Assembly (NCBI RefSeq): GCF_002744715.1
Contig: NZ_KZ319374.1
Span: forward strand, 124,001-188,000
Source of the DNA: Marinobacter profundi
GTDB lineage: Bacteria > Pseudomonadota > Gammaproteobacteria > Pseudomonadales > Oleiphilaceae
DNA: 64,000 nucleotides
Direction: 5' to 3'
Shown: positions 35,069 to 43,292 of the stretch, piece after piece
Layout of the letters: every line of letters begins with the position of its first letter
Numbering within the stretch: position 1 is the stretch's first letter
Notes under the pieces: generated by a model
The model's input: only the letters and a program-made list of their open reading frames with translations
Told to the model about the DNA's origin: nothing
The model's database searches: none
Translations under genes and position numbers: made by a program

Positions 35069-35599
35069 TCAGTCGCCCTTGTAGGCGTTGACGGCAGCTT
35101 CGATCGCTTTCTTGGCCTCGGCAGCATCGCCCCAGCCCTGGACTTTCACCCACTTGCCGGGCTCCAGGGTCTTGTAGTTTTCGAAGAAGTGCTTGATCTG
35201 GTCGCGCAGCAGTTCGGGCAGATCTTCGATGTCCTTGACGTTGTGGTAAGTCGTGGTCAGCTTGTCGTGGGGTACCGCCAGCAGCTTGGCATCACCGCCT
35301 GCTTCGTCTTCCATGTTGAGCACGCCAACCGGGCGGCAGCGGATTACCGAGCCGGCCTGCACCGGGTAAGGTGTAACCACCAGAACGTCGATGGGGTCGC
35401 CGTCGTCGGCCAGGGTGTGCGGGATGAAGCCGTAGTTGGCGGGATAGAACATCGGGGTGGCCATGAAGCGGTCTACCAGCAGGGCGCCCATGTCTTTGTC
35501 CAGTTCGTACTTGACCGGGGCACTGTTGGCCGGGATTTCGATGGCGACATAGATGTCTTCGGGCGGGTTCTTGCCAGCCGGGATTTGATCAAAGTTCAT
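35069..35599 (-). CDS. ppa: Inorganic pyrophosphatase (family I)
   Basis: Hydrolyses pyrophosphate to drive biosynthetic reactions. 176 residues, the size of E. coli Ppa. Signatures: [20 protein letters not shown] near the N-terminus, [18 protein letters not shown] with the D-G-D-P-x-D catalytic metal motif, and [20 protein letters not shown]. The ribosome site AAGGAT lies 8 nt upstream of ATG 35599. It ends at a shared terminator with DUF2333. Confidence 0.97.
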   Translation of the reverse strand: MNFDQIPAGKNPPEDIYVAIEIPANSAPVKYELDKDMGALLVDRFMATPMFYPANYGFIPHTLADDGDPIDVLVVTPYPVQAGSVIRCRPVGVLNMEDEAGGDAKLLAVPHDKLTTTYHNVKDIEDLPELLRDQIKHFFENYKTLEPGKWVKVQGWGDAAEAKKAIEAAVNAYKGD

Positions 35600-35742
35600 G
35601 AGCGATCCTTCCTGAAGTTGCGTTTGAAAACGGCGTTGTCGGTTTGACTGCGCTGGCGCTTGGGTGAACGCACAGCGGTTAAAAATTGGGCGCCAATTAT
35701 ACGGAACTCTGCGCAGGATCGAAACTAAACGTTGGTCGCTCT

Positions 35743-36882
35743 CTACAATTTGATCTGCTTGGCAATCAGTTCCTTCATGATCTCCGTGGTGCCACCGCCG
35801 ATCGACAGGATCTTGGCGTCCCGATACAGCCGCTCCACCACCGATTCCCGCATATAGCCCATGCCGCCAAACAGTTGTACCGCTTCGCGGGTAACGCTTT
35901 CGCAGACCTCCACAGCGAAGTTTTTCGCCATGGCCACCTGTTTGACCGGATTTTTGCCGGCCTGCATCAGCGCGGCGCAGCGATAGGTGTATTCCCGGGC
36001 GACGTCAATTTGGGTGGCCATGTCCACCAGCTTATGGCGGGTAACCTGGAAGCTGGCGATGCTGCGGCCGAAGGCCTGGCGCTGCCCGGCGTACTCCAGG
36101 GCCGCTTCGTAGGCCAGCTGGGCAGTCATGTAGGCCATGATGGACAGGCTCAGCCGCTCCGCCAGGAAGTTGCTCATGATGGCGATGAAACCGGCGTTTT
36201 CGGCGCCGATCAGGCGGTCTGCCGGTACCCGGCAGTCCTCGAAGAAGAGCTCGGCGGTATCACTGGCCCACCAGCCCATTTTTTTCAGCTTCTTGCCGGT
36301 GCTGAAACCGGGGGTATCGCGGTCAATCAATAGCAGGCTGACGCCGCCATGGCCGGCGCCGCCGGTGCGCACCGCAACGGTGTAGTGATCGGCGCGGATA
36401 CCGCTGGTGATGAAGGTTTTGCTGCCGTTGACGATGTAGTGGTCACCGTCTCGTACTGCACGGGTTTTCAGGTTGGCGACGTCAGAGCCGCCGCCAGGTT
36501 CGGTGACCGCCAGGGCGGCAATTTTTTCCCCCCGCAGGACCGGTGGCACGATCTGCTCGCGGATTTCCTTGCGGGCCCATTTCGCGACCGGTGGCAGGCC
36601 GATGTCGAGGGAGCCGAGGCTGGCAACCAGGCCGCCGGAGGTTGAGCGCATGAGTTCTTCGGATACCGCCACTTTCAGGAAGATGTCACCTTCACCGGTG
36701 CCGCCGAGGGCCTCGGGAAAACCGATGCCCAGCAAACCGGCCTCGCCCGCTTTCAGGTACAGCTCGCGGGGAAACTCGCCGGCTTCTTCCCAGTCGTCGA
36801 TGTGGGGCAGGACGTGGGCCTGGATGAATTTGCGGGCACTCAAGCGTGCCTGCTCGTGGGTTTCGTTGAAATAACTGGTCAC
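35743..36882 (-). CDS. Acyl-CoA dehydrogenase
   Basis: An FAD-dependent dehydrogenase that introduces the alpha-beta double bond into acyl-CoA. 379 residues, standard length. Signatures are [19 protein letters not shown] (FAD/substrate-binding signature 1), [26 protein letters not shown] (signature 2) and the C-terminal [12 protein letters not shown] with [16 protein letters not shown]; the E-x-x-R catalytic context cannot be assigned to chain length. A GTG at 36882 ([14 protein letters not shown]) with GGGAGAG 7 nt upstream is chosen over an upstream ATG at 36987, whose extra residues look non-coding. A palindrome 60 bp upstream is a candidate operator. Confidence 0.92.
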   Translation of the reverse strand: MTSYFNETHEQARLSARKFIQAHVLPHIDDWEEAGEFPRELYLKAGEAGLLGIGFPEALGGTGEGDIFLKVAVSEELMRSTSGGLVASLGSLDIGLPPVAKWARKEIREQIVPPVLRGEKIAALAVTEPGGGSDVANLKTRAVRDGDHYIVNGSKTFITSGIRADHYTVAVRTGGAGHGGVSLLLIDRDTPGFSTGKKLKKMGWWASDTAELFFEDCRVPADRLIGAENAGFIAIMSNFLAERLSLSIMAYMTAQLAYEAALEYAGQRQAFGRSIASFQVTRHKLVDMATQIDVAREYTYRCAALMQAGKNPVKQVAMAKNFAVEVCESVTREAVQLFGGMGYMRESVVERLYRDAKILSIGGGTTEIMKELIAKQIKL

Positions 36883-36940
36883 CTTGCGCTCTCCCTGAAG
36901 GACTTTTCGGTGACTGCAGTGTTGCCGATTTTGGTTAGCC

Positions 36941-36956
36941 AAGCAAGCGCTTGGTT
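36941..36956. promoter_or_regulatory. Palindrome upstream of the acyl-CoA dehydrogenase gene
   Basis: AAGCAAGCGCTTGGTT contains the perfect 10-bp palindrome CAAGCGCTTG (36944-36953) with matching AA/TT flanks (14 of 16 positions symmetric). It lies about 60 bp upstream of the GTG start. Size and position suit an operator for a TetR-family regulator of fatty acid degradation, but no regulator gene is adjacent, so the binder is unknown. Confidence 0.45.
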
Positions 36957-37002
36957 TGCTCTTTAGGGCAGGAATTGAGGGGGGCAAAAATTGGGGGCAA
37001 GA

Positions 37003-37024
37003 AAAAGCCCGACCAGGTCGGGCT
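37003..37024 (-). terminator. Intrinsic terminator after rpiA
   Basis: On the minus strand AGCCCGAC-CTG-GTCGGGCT is followed by TTTTC, 26 bp past the rpiA stop. Strong GC stem with a short T-run. Confidence 0.82.
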
Positions 37025-37049
37025 GTGATGCAACTGGCGGTCGCCGGGC

Positions 37050-37730
37050 TCAGATACCCTTGCGGGCTATGCTTTTGACGCCGTCCTTGGTGCCCAACAG
37101 CAACAGGTCGGCGGGGCGGCGGGCAAACAGGCCATTGGTGACCACGCCCACGATCTGGTTGAGTTGTTCTTCGATCTGGATCGGACGCGAGATATCGAGG
37201 TTGTGAATGTCGATTATGATGTTGCCGTTGTCGGTCACCACGCCTTCCCGGTACACCGGGTCGCCACCGAGTTTGACGATTTCCCGGCCGACGTGGCTGC
37301 GGGCCATGGGGATGACTTCCACCGGCAGTGGGAACTGGCCCAGTACGCCCACCAGTTTGGACTCGTCGGCAATGCAGATGAAGGTCCTGGCCACGGCCGC
37401 CACGATCTTCTCCCGGGTCAGCGCGGCGCCGCCCCCCTTGATCAGTTCCAGTCGCTCGTTGGCCTCGTCGGCACCGTCTACGTAAAACTCGATGTCGCCC
37501 GCGCTGTTGAGGTCATAGACCGGAATGCCATGACCCTTGAGGCGTTCGGCGGTGGCTTCGGAGCTGGCCACGGCGCCGTCAAACTCAGTGCGGAGGTCCG
37601 CCAGCATGTCGATGAAGAAGTTTGCGGTGCTTCCGGTTCCCACCCCGATGATGCTGTCGCTGCTCAGTCGCGGGGCAATGTAGTCCAGTGCGGCCTTGGC
37701 AACGGCTTTCTTGAGTTCGTCCTGATTCAT
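37050..37730 (-). CDS. rpiA: Ribose-5-phosphate isomerase A
   Basis: Interconverts ribose-5-phosphate and ribulose-5-phosphate in the pentose phosphate pathway. 226 residues (E. coli 219). Motifs: [16 protein letters not shown] (phosphate loop), [10 protein letters not shown] with the catalytic acid region, and [16 protein letters not shown] -10-like TATAAT occurs on the minus strand at 37768-37773, about 38 bp upstream of ATG 37730. Divergent from ilvA, the usual neighbour in gammaproteobacteria. Confidence 0.96.
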   Translation of the reverse strand: MNQDELKKAVAKAALDYIAPRLSSDSIIGVGTGSTANFFIDMLADLRTEFDGAVASSEATAERLKGHGIPVYDLNSAGDIEFYVDGADEANERLELIKGGGAALTREKIVAAVARTFICIADESKLVGVLGQFPLPVEVIPMARSHVGREIVKLGGDPVYREGVVTDNGNIIIDIHNLDISRPIQIEEQLNQIVGVVTNGLFARRPADLLLLGTKDGVKSIARKGI

Positions 37731-37921
37731 TGGGGGCTCCGGGTGCGCGATCGATGAATTTGGGTTTATTATAACCGCGCAGGGTCTTCGCTTATAGACG
37801 AAGCCCCGCCAAACTTTCTACACTGTCTGTTTCCCAGCCAGATCTTATCCCCGGGGCGTCAGCAGAAGTGCTGTCACCCGTCCGGGATCTGCTTGTTTTT
37901 CAGAAAACGGAATTCAACGTT

Positions 37922-39451
37922 ATGTCGCAACGCTACATCAAGAAAATCCTGGATGCCCGAGTCTACGATGTTGCCATCGAGACCCCGCTGACCGAAGCCC
38001 GCAGCCTGTCCAAGCGTTTCGGCAACAACATTATGCTCAAGCGGGAAGATCTGCAGCCGGTATTTTCATTCAAGATTCGCGGTGCCTATAACCGGATTGC
38101 CCAGCTGTCTGATGAGCAGAAGGCCAAGGGCGTGATCTGCGCCTCGGCCGGCAACCACGCCCAGGGCGTGGCACTGGCGTCCAGGAAGCTGGGCATCAAG
38201 GCGGTGATCGTGATGCCCCAGACCACACCGGACATCAAGGTGAAATCGGTCAAGGCCAACGGCGCCCGGGTTGTACTTCGGGGCGACGCGTTTGACGAAG
38301 CGGCCAGCCATGCCCAGGAGCTGATTGCGAAGCACGGCTACACCTACATTCCGCCCTATGACGATCCCGACGTGATCGCCGGCCAGGGCACCGTGGCCAT
38401 GGAGATGATGTGGCAGTTCACCCATCCGCTGCACGCGGTGTTCATTCCGGTCGGCGGTGGTGGCCTGATCGCCGGCATGGCGGCTTACATCAAATACCTG
38501 CGCCCGGAGATCAAGGTAATCGGCGTTGAGCCGGAGGATTCCAACTGCCTGCAGGCGGCCATGGCGGCCGGTGAACGGGTGATTCTCGATGAAGTGGGGA
38601 TTTTTGCCGACGGGGTCGCGGTGAAGCAGATCGGTGAGGAACCCTGGAACATCTGCAAGGATGCGGTGGATGAGGTAATCACGGTGTCCACCGACGAGAT
38701 CTGCGCTGCCATCAAGGATGTCTTCGAGGATACCCGGTCCATTGCCGAGCCCGCCGGGGCGCTGTCGGTGGCCGGGCTCAAGAAATACATCGAGCGGGAA
38801 AAGCTGGAAGGGGAAAACCTGGCGGGGGTGCTCAGTGGTGCCAACATGAACTTCGACCGGTTGCGCTACATCTCGGAACGGACAGAAATCGGCGAGAAGC
38901 GGGAAGCAATCCTCGCGGTCACCATCCCCGAGCGCCCGGGCGCGTTCAAGACGTTCATCAACGCCTTGCACAAGCGCAGTATTACCGAGTTCAACTACCG
39001 TTTTGCGGACACCGAGCAGGCGGTCATCTTTGTGGGTATCCAGATCCAGTCTGGCGGCCTGGGTCGTGACGAGCTGGTCCAGGACCTGAGGGAGTCGGGC
39101 TACTCCGTGGTGGACCTGACCGACAGCGACATGGCCAAGCAGCATATCCGTCACATGGTGGGTGGCCACGCACCGGCGGTGAGCAACGAGCGGGTCTTCC
39201 AGTTCGAGTTCCCGGAGCGGCCGGGGGCGTTGCTCAAGTTCCTGATGTCCCTGGGTACCCGCTGGAACATTTCCATGTTCCATTACCGCAATCACGGCGC
39301 GGCCTACAGCCGCGTGCTGATGGGAGCCCAGGTGGAGGATGGCGAAATGGCCGCTTTTCACACCATGCTGGACAAAGTGGGATTCCGTTACGAAGACATG
39401 ACTGACAACGAAGCCTACCGTCTGTTTCTGGGCGCCGGTAACGGGCATTAA
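37922..39451 (+). CDS. ilvA: Threonine ammonia-lyase, biosynthetic
   Basis: PLP enzyme that deaminates threonine to 2-oxobutanoate, the committed step of isoleucine synthesis. 509 residues from ATG 37922 (MSQRYIKKILDARVYDVA); an upstream start at 37868 is unlikely. The Schiff-base lysine is K51 in PVFSFKIRGAYN. ASAGNHAQGVA and the PLP phosphate-binding IPVGGGGLIAGMA follow. Two C-terminal ACT-like regulatory domains (about 330-405 and 425-500) match the long, isoleucine-inhibited biosynthetic form rather than the catabolic TdcB. Confidence 0.96.
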   Translation: MSQRYIKKILDARVYDVAIETPLTEARSLSKRFGNNIMLKREDLQPVFSFKIRGAYNRIAQLSDEQKAKGVICASAGNHAQGVALASRKLGIKAVIVMPQTTPDIKVKSVKANGARVVLRGDAFDEAASHAQELIAKHGYTYIPPYDDPDVIAGQGTVAMEMMWQFTHPLHAVFIPVGGGGLIAGMAAYIKYLRPEIKVIGVEPEDSNCLQAAMAAGERVILDEVGIFADGVAVKQIGEEPWNICKDAVDEVITVSTDEICAAIKDVFEDTRSIAEPAGALSVAGLKKYIEREKLEGENLAGVLSGANMNFDRLRYISERTEIGEKREAILAVTIPERPGAFKTFINALHKRSITEFNYRFADTEQAVIFVGIQIQSGGLGRDELVQDLRESGYSVVDLTDSDMAKQHIRHMVGGHAPAVSNERVFQFEFPERPGALLKFLMSLGTRWNISMFHYRNHGAAYSRVLMGAQVEDGEMAAFHTMLDKVGFRYEDMTDNEAYRLFLGAGNGH

Positions 39452-39538
39452 CAAAAGTTAACCCGTCAAAAATTGTAAATTCCGGATTGCGTGTTAGTCT
39501 TTCGGCTAATTCTCTAATTCCATAATAGCTGCATGATT

Positions 39539-39561
39539 TTACGGAGCTTTGAGCTCCGTAA
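39539..39561 (+). promoter_or_regulatory. Perfect 10-bp hairpin in the leader of the small membrane protein gene
   Basis: TTACGGAGCT-TTG-AGCTCCGTAA is a perfect inverted repeat with a 3-nt loop that ends 17 nt before the ATG at 39579. There is no T-run, so it is not a classical terminator of ilvA (88 bp upstream). It could be an RNA-stabilising or translation-controlling hairpin, or a protein-binding operator. Confidence 0.6.
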
Positions 39562-39578
39562 ACCGGGGACAACAAACC

Positions 39579-39743
39579 ATGGGACGTAAGCCTGACATTA
39601 TCCGGGCGGTAGTGCTGATTTTTACGGTCGGACTTGTCATCACCGGATTTACTTCCCTGCAGGCCTCTGAAGACAGTCGACGGGGTGCCGTGCCGCAGGT
39701 GAGTGTCAGTGATAACGGATATGCTATCAACGCCAGGGACTGA
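39579..39743 (+). CDS. Small membrane or exported protein (54 residues), unknown function
   Basis: I do not recognise this gene. The product MGRKPDIIRAVVLIFTVGLV has a positively charged start and a hydrophobic helix (about residues 8-26) that could be a signal anchor, then a polar tail (LQASEDSRRGAVPQVSV) of about 28 residues. If Sec-processed near LQA-SED the mature peptide would be about 24 residues. Evidence that it is a gene: a leader hairpin just upstream, GGGGAC as ribosome site before ATG 39579, and an intrinsic terminator whose stem is built from the last codons, with the stop codon in the loop. It stands between ilvA and the converging 5-FCL gene. Confidence 0.65.
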   Translation: MGRKPDIIRAVVLIFTVGLVITGFTSLQASEDSRRGAVPQVSVSDNGYAINARD

Positions 39744-39759
39744 AAACCCTGGCGTTTTT
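39730..39759 (+). terminator. Intrinsic terminator overlapping the stop of the small gene
   Basis: ACGCCAGGG-ACTGAAAA-CCCTGGCGT followed by TTTTC. The 9-bp stem is perfect. The TGA stop (39741-39743) lies inside the loop, so the last four codons form part of the terminator. Confidence 0.9.
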
Positions 39760-39772
39760 CGTTGTAGCGTCG

Positions 39773-40402
39773 TTATATCCGGTAGCAAGCCTTTTCAGTA
39801 ACCACCGCGTGGAGTGGCACGTCCCAGGGCTCGACGGGCAGGCGGCTGACCTGTTGGCGGTCGTGCGCAATGCCAATCAGCCTGGGCGCCAGCCGCGCGT
39901 GGCGACGGCTGAAGGCAAAGGTCCGGTCATAGAATCCCCCTCCCATCCCCAGCCGACCTCCTGACAGGTCAAACCCCACCAGTGGCAGCAATACGGCATC
40001 CAGGGCCCAGGCCGGCCGTCTCAGGCCCTTGTGGAATTCGGGCTCCGGAATACCGAACCGGTTGGTAGTGAGGGTGGACTCGTCCCGGTAGGGGCTGAAT
40101 ACCATCCGCCCGCGGTGGATCGGGTGCAACACCGGCAGGTAAAAATGCACACCGCGACGGCGGGCAAAGGCCATATAGGGGTGAGGGTCGATCTCGCCAT
40201 CGTTGGGCAGGTAGACCGCAATGTGTCTGGCCCGGTGCAGTTCTGCCATGGCGAGCAGGTTGCGGGCGAGGTTGTCGGCGGCCGCCGTCTGTTGCTGTTC
40301 GGTCAGGGATTGCCGCAGGCGGCGGAGATGCTTGCGCAGTTCGCTGCGGTTGCTGGTGTCAGGGTGGGCTTCAAAGGGTTCTGGTGCGGATAACTGGCTC
40401 AA
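39773..40402 (-). CDS. 5-formyltetrahydrofolate cyclo-ligase (YgfA-like)
   Basis: Converts 5-formyl-THF to 5,10-methenyl-THF using ATP. Signatures are NRSELRKHLRRLRQSL near the start, PNDGEIDPHPYM, and the nucleotide/folate-binding GGRLGMGGGFYDRTF. Position immediately downstream of 6S RNA is the classic gammaproteobacterial arrangement (zapA-ssrS-ygfA). The frame is open far upstream, but its only ATGs lie within or before the 6S gene. The best start after 6S is TTG at 40402 (209 residues), with GGGAAG 6 nt upstream; that ribosome site lies in the 3' strand of the 6S closing stem. Start choice is therefore tentative. Confidence 0.88.
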   Translation of the reverse strand: MSQLSAPEPFEAHPDTSNRSELRKHLRRLRQSLTEQQQTAAADNLARNLLAMAELHRARHIAVYLPNDGEIDPHPYMAFARRRGVHFYLPVLHPIHRGRMVFSPYRDESTLTTNRFGIPEPEFHKGLRRPAWALDAVLLPLVGFDLSGGRLGMGGGFYDRTFAFSRRHARLAPRLIGIAHDRQQVSRLPVEPWDVPLHAVVTEKACYRI

Positions 40403-40407
40403 ATAAA

Positions 40408-40585
40408 GCTTCCCGGGCTGCCGTGATCGGATGTGGCCCTTGAACCCAGAGTTCAAGGTCGGTGGCCGCTGTGACATATTAGGCTTTCCCCCGCGGGGGA
40501 CATGCTCACAATGTCCTGAAGTAGCCACCTGGGTAATGCGCATCGGCTCGAGGACGTACCCGACCTTCGAACAGCCCAGGAAGTT
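40408..40585 (-). ncRNA. ssrS: 6S RNA
   Basis: A regulatory RNA that mimics an open promoter and sequesters sigma-70 RNA polymerase in stationary phase. It is about 178 nt. Diagnostic blocks shared with E. coli 6S are GAGCCGATG near the 5' side, GTGAGCATG in the central bubble region, and ACCTTGAAC-TCT-GGGTTCAAGG, a near-identical 3'-side hairpin. The ends pair (CTTCCTGGGCTG with CAGCCCGGGAAG) to give the closing stem. Location between zapA and the 5-FCL gene is the conserved one. End points are estimated from the closing stem and from the -10 box upstream and may be off by a few bases. Confidence 0.93.
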
Positions 40586-40591
40586 GATGCC

Positions 40592-40597
40592 ATTATA
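40592..40597 (-). promoter_or_regulatory. -10 element of 6S RNA
   Basis: A consensus TATAAT on the minus strand lies 7 nt upstream of the predicted 6S 5' end. The best -35 (TTGCAA) is 19 bp further up, so only the -10 is claimed firmly. Confidence 0.7.
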
Positions 40598-40673
40598 CGG
40601 GTACAACGGGGGCCAATTGCAAACATGATCTTCGGTCGTTTTGTTCCCGGGGCCGGTTGCCCTGCGGCGGCGG

Positions 40674-40967
40674 TTACTTGCCGGCGTCTCCGAGCGCACT
40701 GTCGAGTTTTTCGTCCATCGCCTTCAGCAGACTGCTGGCGGCACCGGACATGGTGTTCTGCTCCAGCAGGTCGTGGGTGATGTTCAGGGCGGCCATGACA
40801 GCGATGCGTTCGGTGCCGAACACCTTGCCGCTGGCCCGGATCTCCCGCATTTTGACGTCGAGGTGGCGGGCTGACTTGATCAGTTCGTCACGGGCCTCCT
40901 CCGGGCAGGCCACCAGGTATTCCTTGTCCATGATCCGGACTTCGACGGTTGTCGGTTTTTGAGACAT
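40674..40967 (-). CDS. zapA: Cell division protein ZapA
   Basis: A 97-residue FtsZ-ring-associated protein that bundles FtsZ filaments. The N-terminal globular domain contains VEVRIMDKEYLVACPEEARD and LIKSARHLDVKMREIRASG, followed by GTERIAVMAALNITHDLL and a coiled-coil C-terminus. Its ATG overlaps the stop of the upstream ZapB-like gene by one base (TGATG). 6S RNA lies about 90 bp downstream. Confidence 0.93.
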   Translation of the reverse strand: MSQKPTTVEVRIMDKEYLVACPEEARDELIKSARHLDVKMREIRASGKVFGTERIAVMAALNITHDLLEQNTMSGAASSLLKAMDEKLDSALGDAGK

Positions 40968-41173
40968 CAGTGCTGCTCCAGTGCCCGCAGGCGTCCAATC
41001 ATCGCCTCGATCTTGTTCTTGGCGAGATCATTCTTGTGGGTCAGCTGGGCCCGTTCCCGCTGCCAGTCTTCCTGCAACTCCCGCATGGCGGCGTTTTCCT
41101 GTTCCAGTTTGTGGCAGCGTGCAATCAGCCGGTCGAGCTTGTCCGCCAATGCCTGCAGTTCGGACTGTTCCAT
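40967..41173 (-). CDS. Small coiled-coil protein (TIGR02449 family, ZapB-like)
   Basis: A 68-residue, highly charged, continuous coiled coil (LQALADKLDRLIARCHKLEQ, then ERAQLTHKNDLAKNKIEAMI) with heptad spacing and no membrane segment. Proteins of this size and composition directly upstream of zapA in Pseudomonas and relatives belong to the TIGR02449 family and are thought to serve division in a ZapB-like way; that function is inference. Stop overlaps the zapA start. Confidence 0.85.
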   Translation of the reverse strand: MEQSELQALADKLDRLIARCHKLEQENAAMRELQEDWQRERAQLTHKNDLAKNKIEAMIGRLRALEQH

Positions 41174-41208
41174 GGTTGATCCAACATGGTTTGTTGTGAA
41201 TGGAACTA

Positions 41209-41237
41209 ACTATAAGTGTGGACTCTAAGTTGGTCAA
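41209..41237 (-). promoter_or_regulatory. Sigma-70 promoter of the coiled-coil gene and zapA
   Basis: On the minus strand TTGACC (41232-41237), a 17-bp spacer and TATAGT (41209-41214). Initiation near 41202 would give a leader of about 28 nt before ATG 41173. This is the best-looking housekeeping promoter in the window. Confidence 0.75.
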
Positions 41238-41256
41238 TTTACAGGGCTGTCATGGC

Positions 41257-42525
41257 CTAGTCTGAGCCGCCGAGGCCCTGGTGCCGGCTGCCGGACCAGG
41301 CCCGCAGGGCCGGAATCAGGGCGACCGCCAGGCCGGCCGCGGGGACACTGGCCAGGATCAGCCATTCGGTACTGTCGAGGGGCCGCAGGCCGATGCGGAT
41401 GCCGTAGTTGTCCAGCAGCCAGGGGCCGACCAGGGTCAGGCCGGCCGCGCCCAGGGCCAGGGCGAGGACGCAGGCGACCAGGGTCAGCGCCACGCACTCG
41501 ATCAGGTACAGGCTGGCAATCAGTCCCGGGGAAGCCCCGGTGGCCCGCAGGATGGCAACCTCCTGGCGGCGCTGGGCCTGGAGCGCCAGCAGGACCGCCA
41601 TCAGGCCCACCAGGCTGGTGATGACCACGAAGCCGGTGATGTACAGCAGGATTCGTTCGAACTGGCCAAGCAGTCGCCACAGTTCGCTGAGCGCAATGCC
41701 GGGCAGGATGGCGCTGAGGGGTTCGTCGCGATACTGGCTGATGGCACGCTGGAGCTGAAAGGTCAGCACCTTGCGCTCCACACCCACCAGCACCGCCGTT
41801 ACGCTGCTCGGCGTCAGGTCACGCTGGCGGGCCTGTGCCGGGGTCAGGGTTCGGCCGGGCAGGGCAACCCCTGACTCCCAGCCGACGTGGATGGCTTCCA
41901 GGCCCTGCAGGCTGACATACACCGCGCGGTCGACCGGCGTACCGGTGGCCGCCAGCACCCCGCTGACACGGAAGGGCGAGTCCCGGTGTTTCATGAAGCT
42001 GGTGCTGCCGCCCCCGTGGGCGAGCACAATGCTGTCGCCGCTGTGATGGTTCTTGCGGCGGGCCACTTCCGCCCCCAGCACAACGTCAAAGGTATCGCTG
42101 AACCAGTGGCCTTCGGCCAGTTGCAAGGCCTGGTCGCGGCCATAGCGGAAGTGCGCGGCAAAGGACGGGTCGGTGCCCACCACCCGGAACCCCTCGTAAC
42201 TGTCCCCCAGTGAGAGCGGAACCAGCCAGTCAATCCGCGGGTCCCGGGCCAGTTCCTCGACAGTTGACCAGCGGATGTTGTTGGTGGCGTCGCCGATGTG
42301 GAAGACCGAATACAGCAGCAGGTTGATCGGTCCGCTGCGGGCGCCCACGATCAGGTCGGTGCCACTGACGGTACTGGTGAACGCCTGCCTGATATCACTG
42401 CGCAGATACTGCACGCCGAGCAGCAGGGTCACGCTGAGGGTGAGTGTCAGGCTGACCAGGGCCAGGACGCCACGACGGTGCCACAGGCTGGCCAGGGCGA
42501 GCGTCAGTGCCAGTCGTGCTTTCAT
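41257..42525 (-). CDS. ABC transporter permease (FtsX/MacB-like), zinc-cluster associated
   Basis: A 422-residue membrane protein with an N-terminal helix (about 15-38), a large periplasmic domain (about 40-270) and three C-terminal helices, the FtsX/MacB layout. It contains VVITSLVGLMAVLLALQAQRR and EVAILRATGASPGLIASLYL, the coupling segment that contacts the ATPase. Its ATG overlaps the stop of the ATPase gene (ATGA). Homologues next to DUF2796 and DUF3299 genes (PA4063-PA4066 in Pseudomonas aeruginosa, zrg genes in Vibrio) belong to zinc-starvation regulons, so a role in zinc acquisition or in moving a zinc-binding protein is likely. Confidence 0.87.
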   Translation of the reverse strand: MKARLALTLALASLWHRRGVLALVSLTLTLSVTLLLGVQYLRSDIRQAFTSTVSGTDLIVGARSGPINLLLYSVFHIGDATNNIRWSTVEELARDPRIDWLVPLSLGDSYEGFRVVGTDPSFAAHFRYGRDQALQLAEGHWFSDTFDVVLGAEVARRKNHHSGDSIVLAHGGGSTSFMKHRDSPFRVSGVLAATGTPVDRAVYVSLQGLEAIHVGWESGVALPGRTLTPAQARQRDLTPSSVTAVLVGVERKVLTFQLQRAISQYRDEPLSAILPGIALSELWRLLGQFERILLYITGFVVITSLVGLMAVLLALQAQRRQEVAILRATGASPGLIASLYLIECVALTLVACVLALALGAAGLTLVGPWLLDNYGIRIGLRPLDSTEWLILASVPAAGLAVALIPALRAWSGSRHQGLGGSD

Positions 42526-43235
42526 GTCCGGGCCTCGAGGCAAACCTGGTGATGGAAGTGGTGGGCCAGCCCGAGATCATGGCTGACGAAGATCACCGAG
42601 GTGTGCCGTGCTTTCGCCAGGGTCAGCAGCAGTTCGATGAAGCGGTCCCGGTTGTCGGCATCGAGGGCGGAGGTAGGTTCGTCCGCCAGAATGATTTCCG
42701 GGGCGCCGGTCAGTGCCCGTGCTGCCGCCACCCGCTGCTGCTGGCCGATGCTCAGCTGGCTGACCGGGCGCTGCCAGTGGTCTTCCGCAATGGCCAGTGC
42801 GCCGAGCAAGGATGCCGCCTCGGCGGTCGGCGTCGGAGTCGCCCGTTGCCGGCGCAGCGGCGAGAGCCGGGTCGGCAGCAGGACATTGGCCAGTGGAGTG
42901 AGGTAGGGCACCAGGTTGAACTGCTGAAAGATGACGCCCAGGTGATCGGCGCGAAAGCGGTCGCGGTCACCGGATGCCCGGTGGCTGACGTCCTCGCCGA
43001 GCATCATCAGCTCGCCGGTGGTTGGCTGTTGCAGGCCCGCAAGCAAGCTGAGCAGGGTGCTTTTGCCACTGCCGCTCGGGCCATGCAGAAACAGGTGTTC
43101 GCCGGTCTGCAGATGGAGATCCGGGAAGGTCAGCAGCGGTTGTTGCCGGCCCCAGCGAAATCCCAGGTTCCTGCTTTGCAGTGCGGTGGCGGTCGATTGG
43201 GTAGCCTGACCGGGCAGGTGGGCGGGTCCGGTCAT
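42522..43235 (-). CDS. ABC transporter ATP-binding protein (LolD/MacB-type)
   Basis: A 237-residue nucleotide-binding subunit. Walker A GPSGSGKSTLLSLLAGLQ, Q-loop region FQQFNLVPYLTPLANVL, signature QLSIGQQQRVAAARAL (LSIGQQQ instead of LSGGQ), Walker B IILADEPTSALD and H-loop FVSHD are all present, so ATPase function is expected. It pairs with the overlapping permease gene. It is divergent from the DUF3299 gene with 57 bp between starts. Confidence 0.92.
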   Translation of the reverse strand: MTGPAHLPGQATQSTATALQSRNLGFRWGRQQPLLTFPDLHLQTGEHLFLHGPSGSGKSTLLSLLAGLQQPTTGELMMLGEDVSHRASGDRDRFRADHLGVIFQQFNLVPYLTPLANVLLPTRLSPLRRQRATPTPTAEAASLLGALAIAEDHWQRPVSQLSIGQQQRVAAARALTGAPEIILADEPTSALDADNRDRFIELLLTLAKARHTSVIFVSHDLGLAHHFHHQVCLEART

Positions 43236-43292
43236 ACCCGCGTGCCCGTTACCGTTGTATGATGTGCCGTCTTGCTCAACGGGAAAGGTGTC

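Noticed and set aside
38066..39454. Long minus-strand open frame opposite ilvA
   Set aside because: Antisense shadow of a clear PLP enzyme; no start signal or domain.
39539..39561. Hairpin as terminator of ilvA
   Set aside because: Perfect stem but no T-run on either strand; retained only as a leader hairpin of the small gene.
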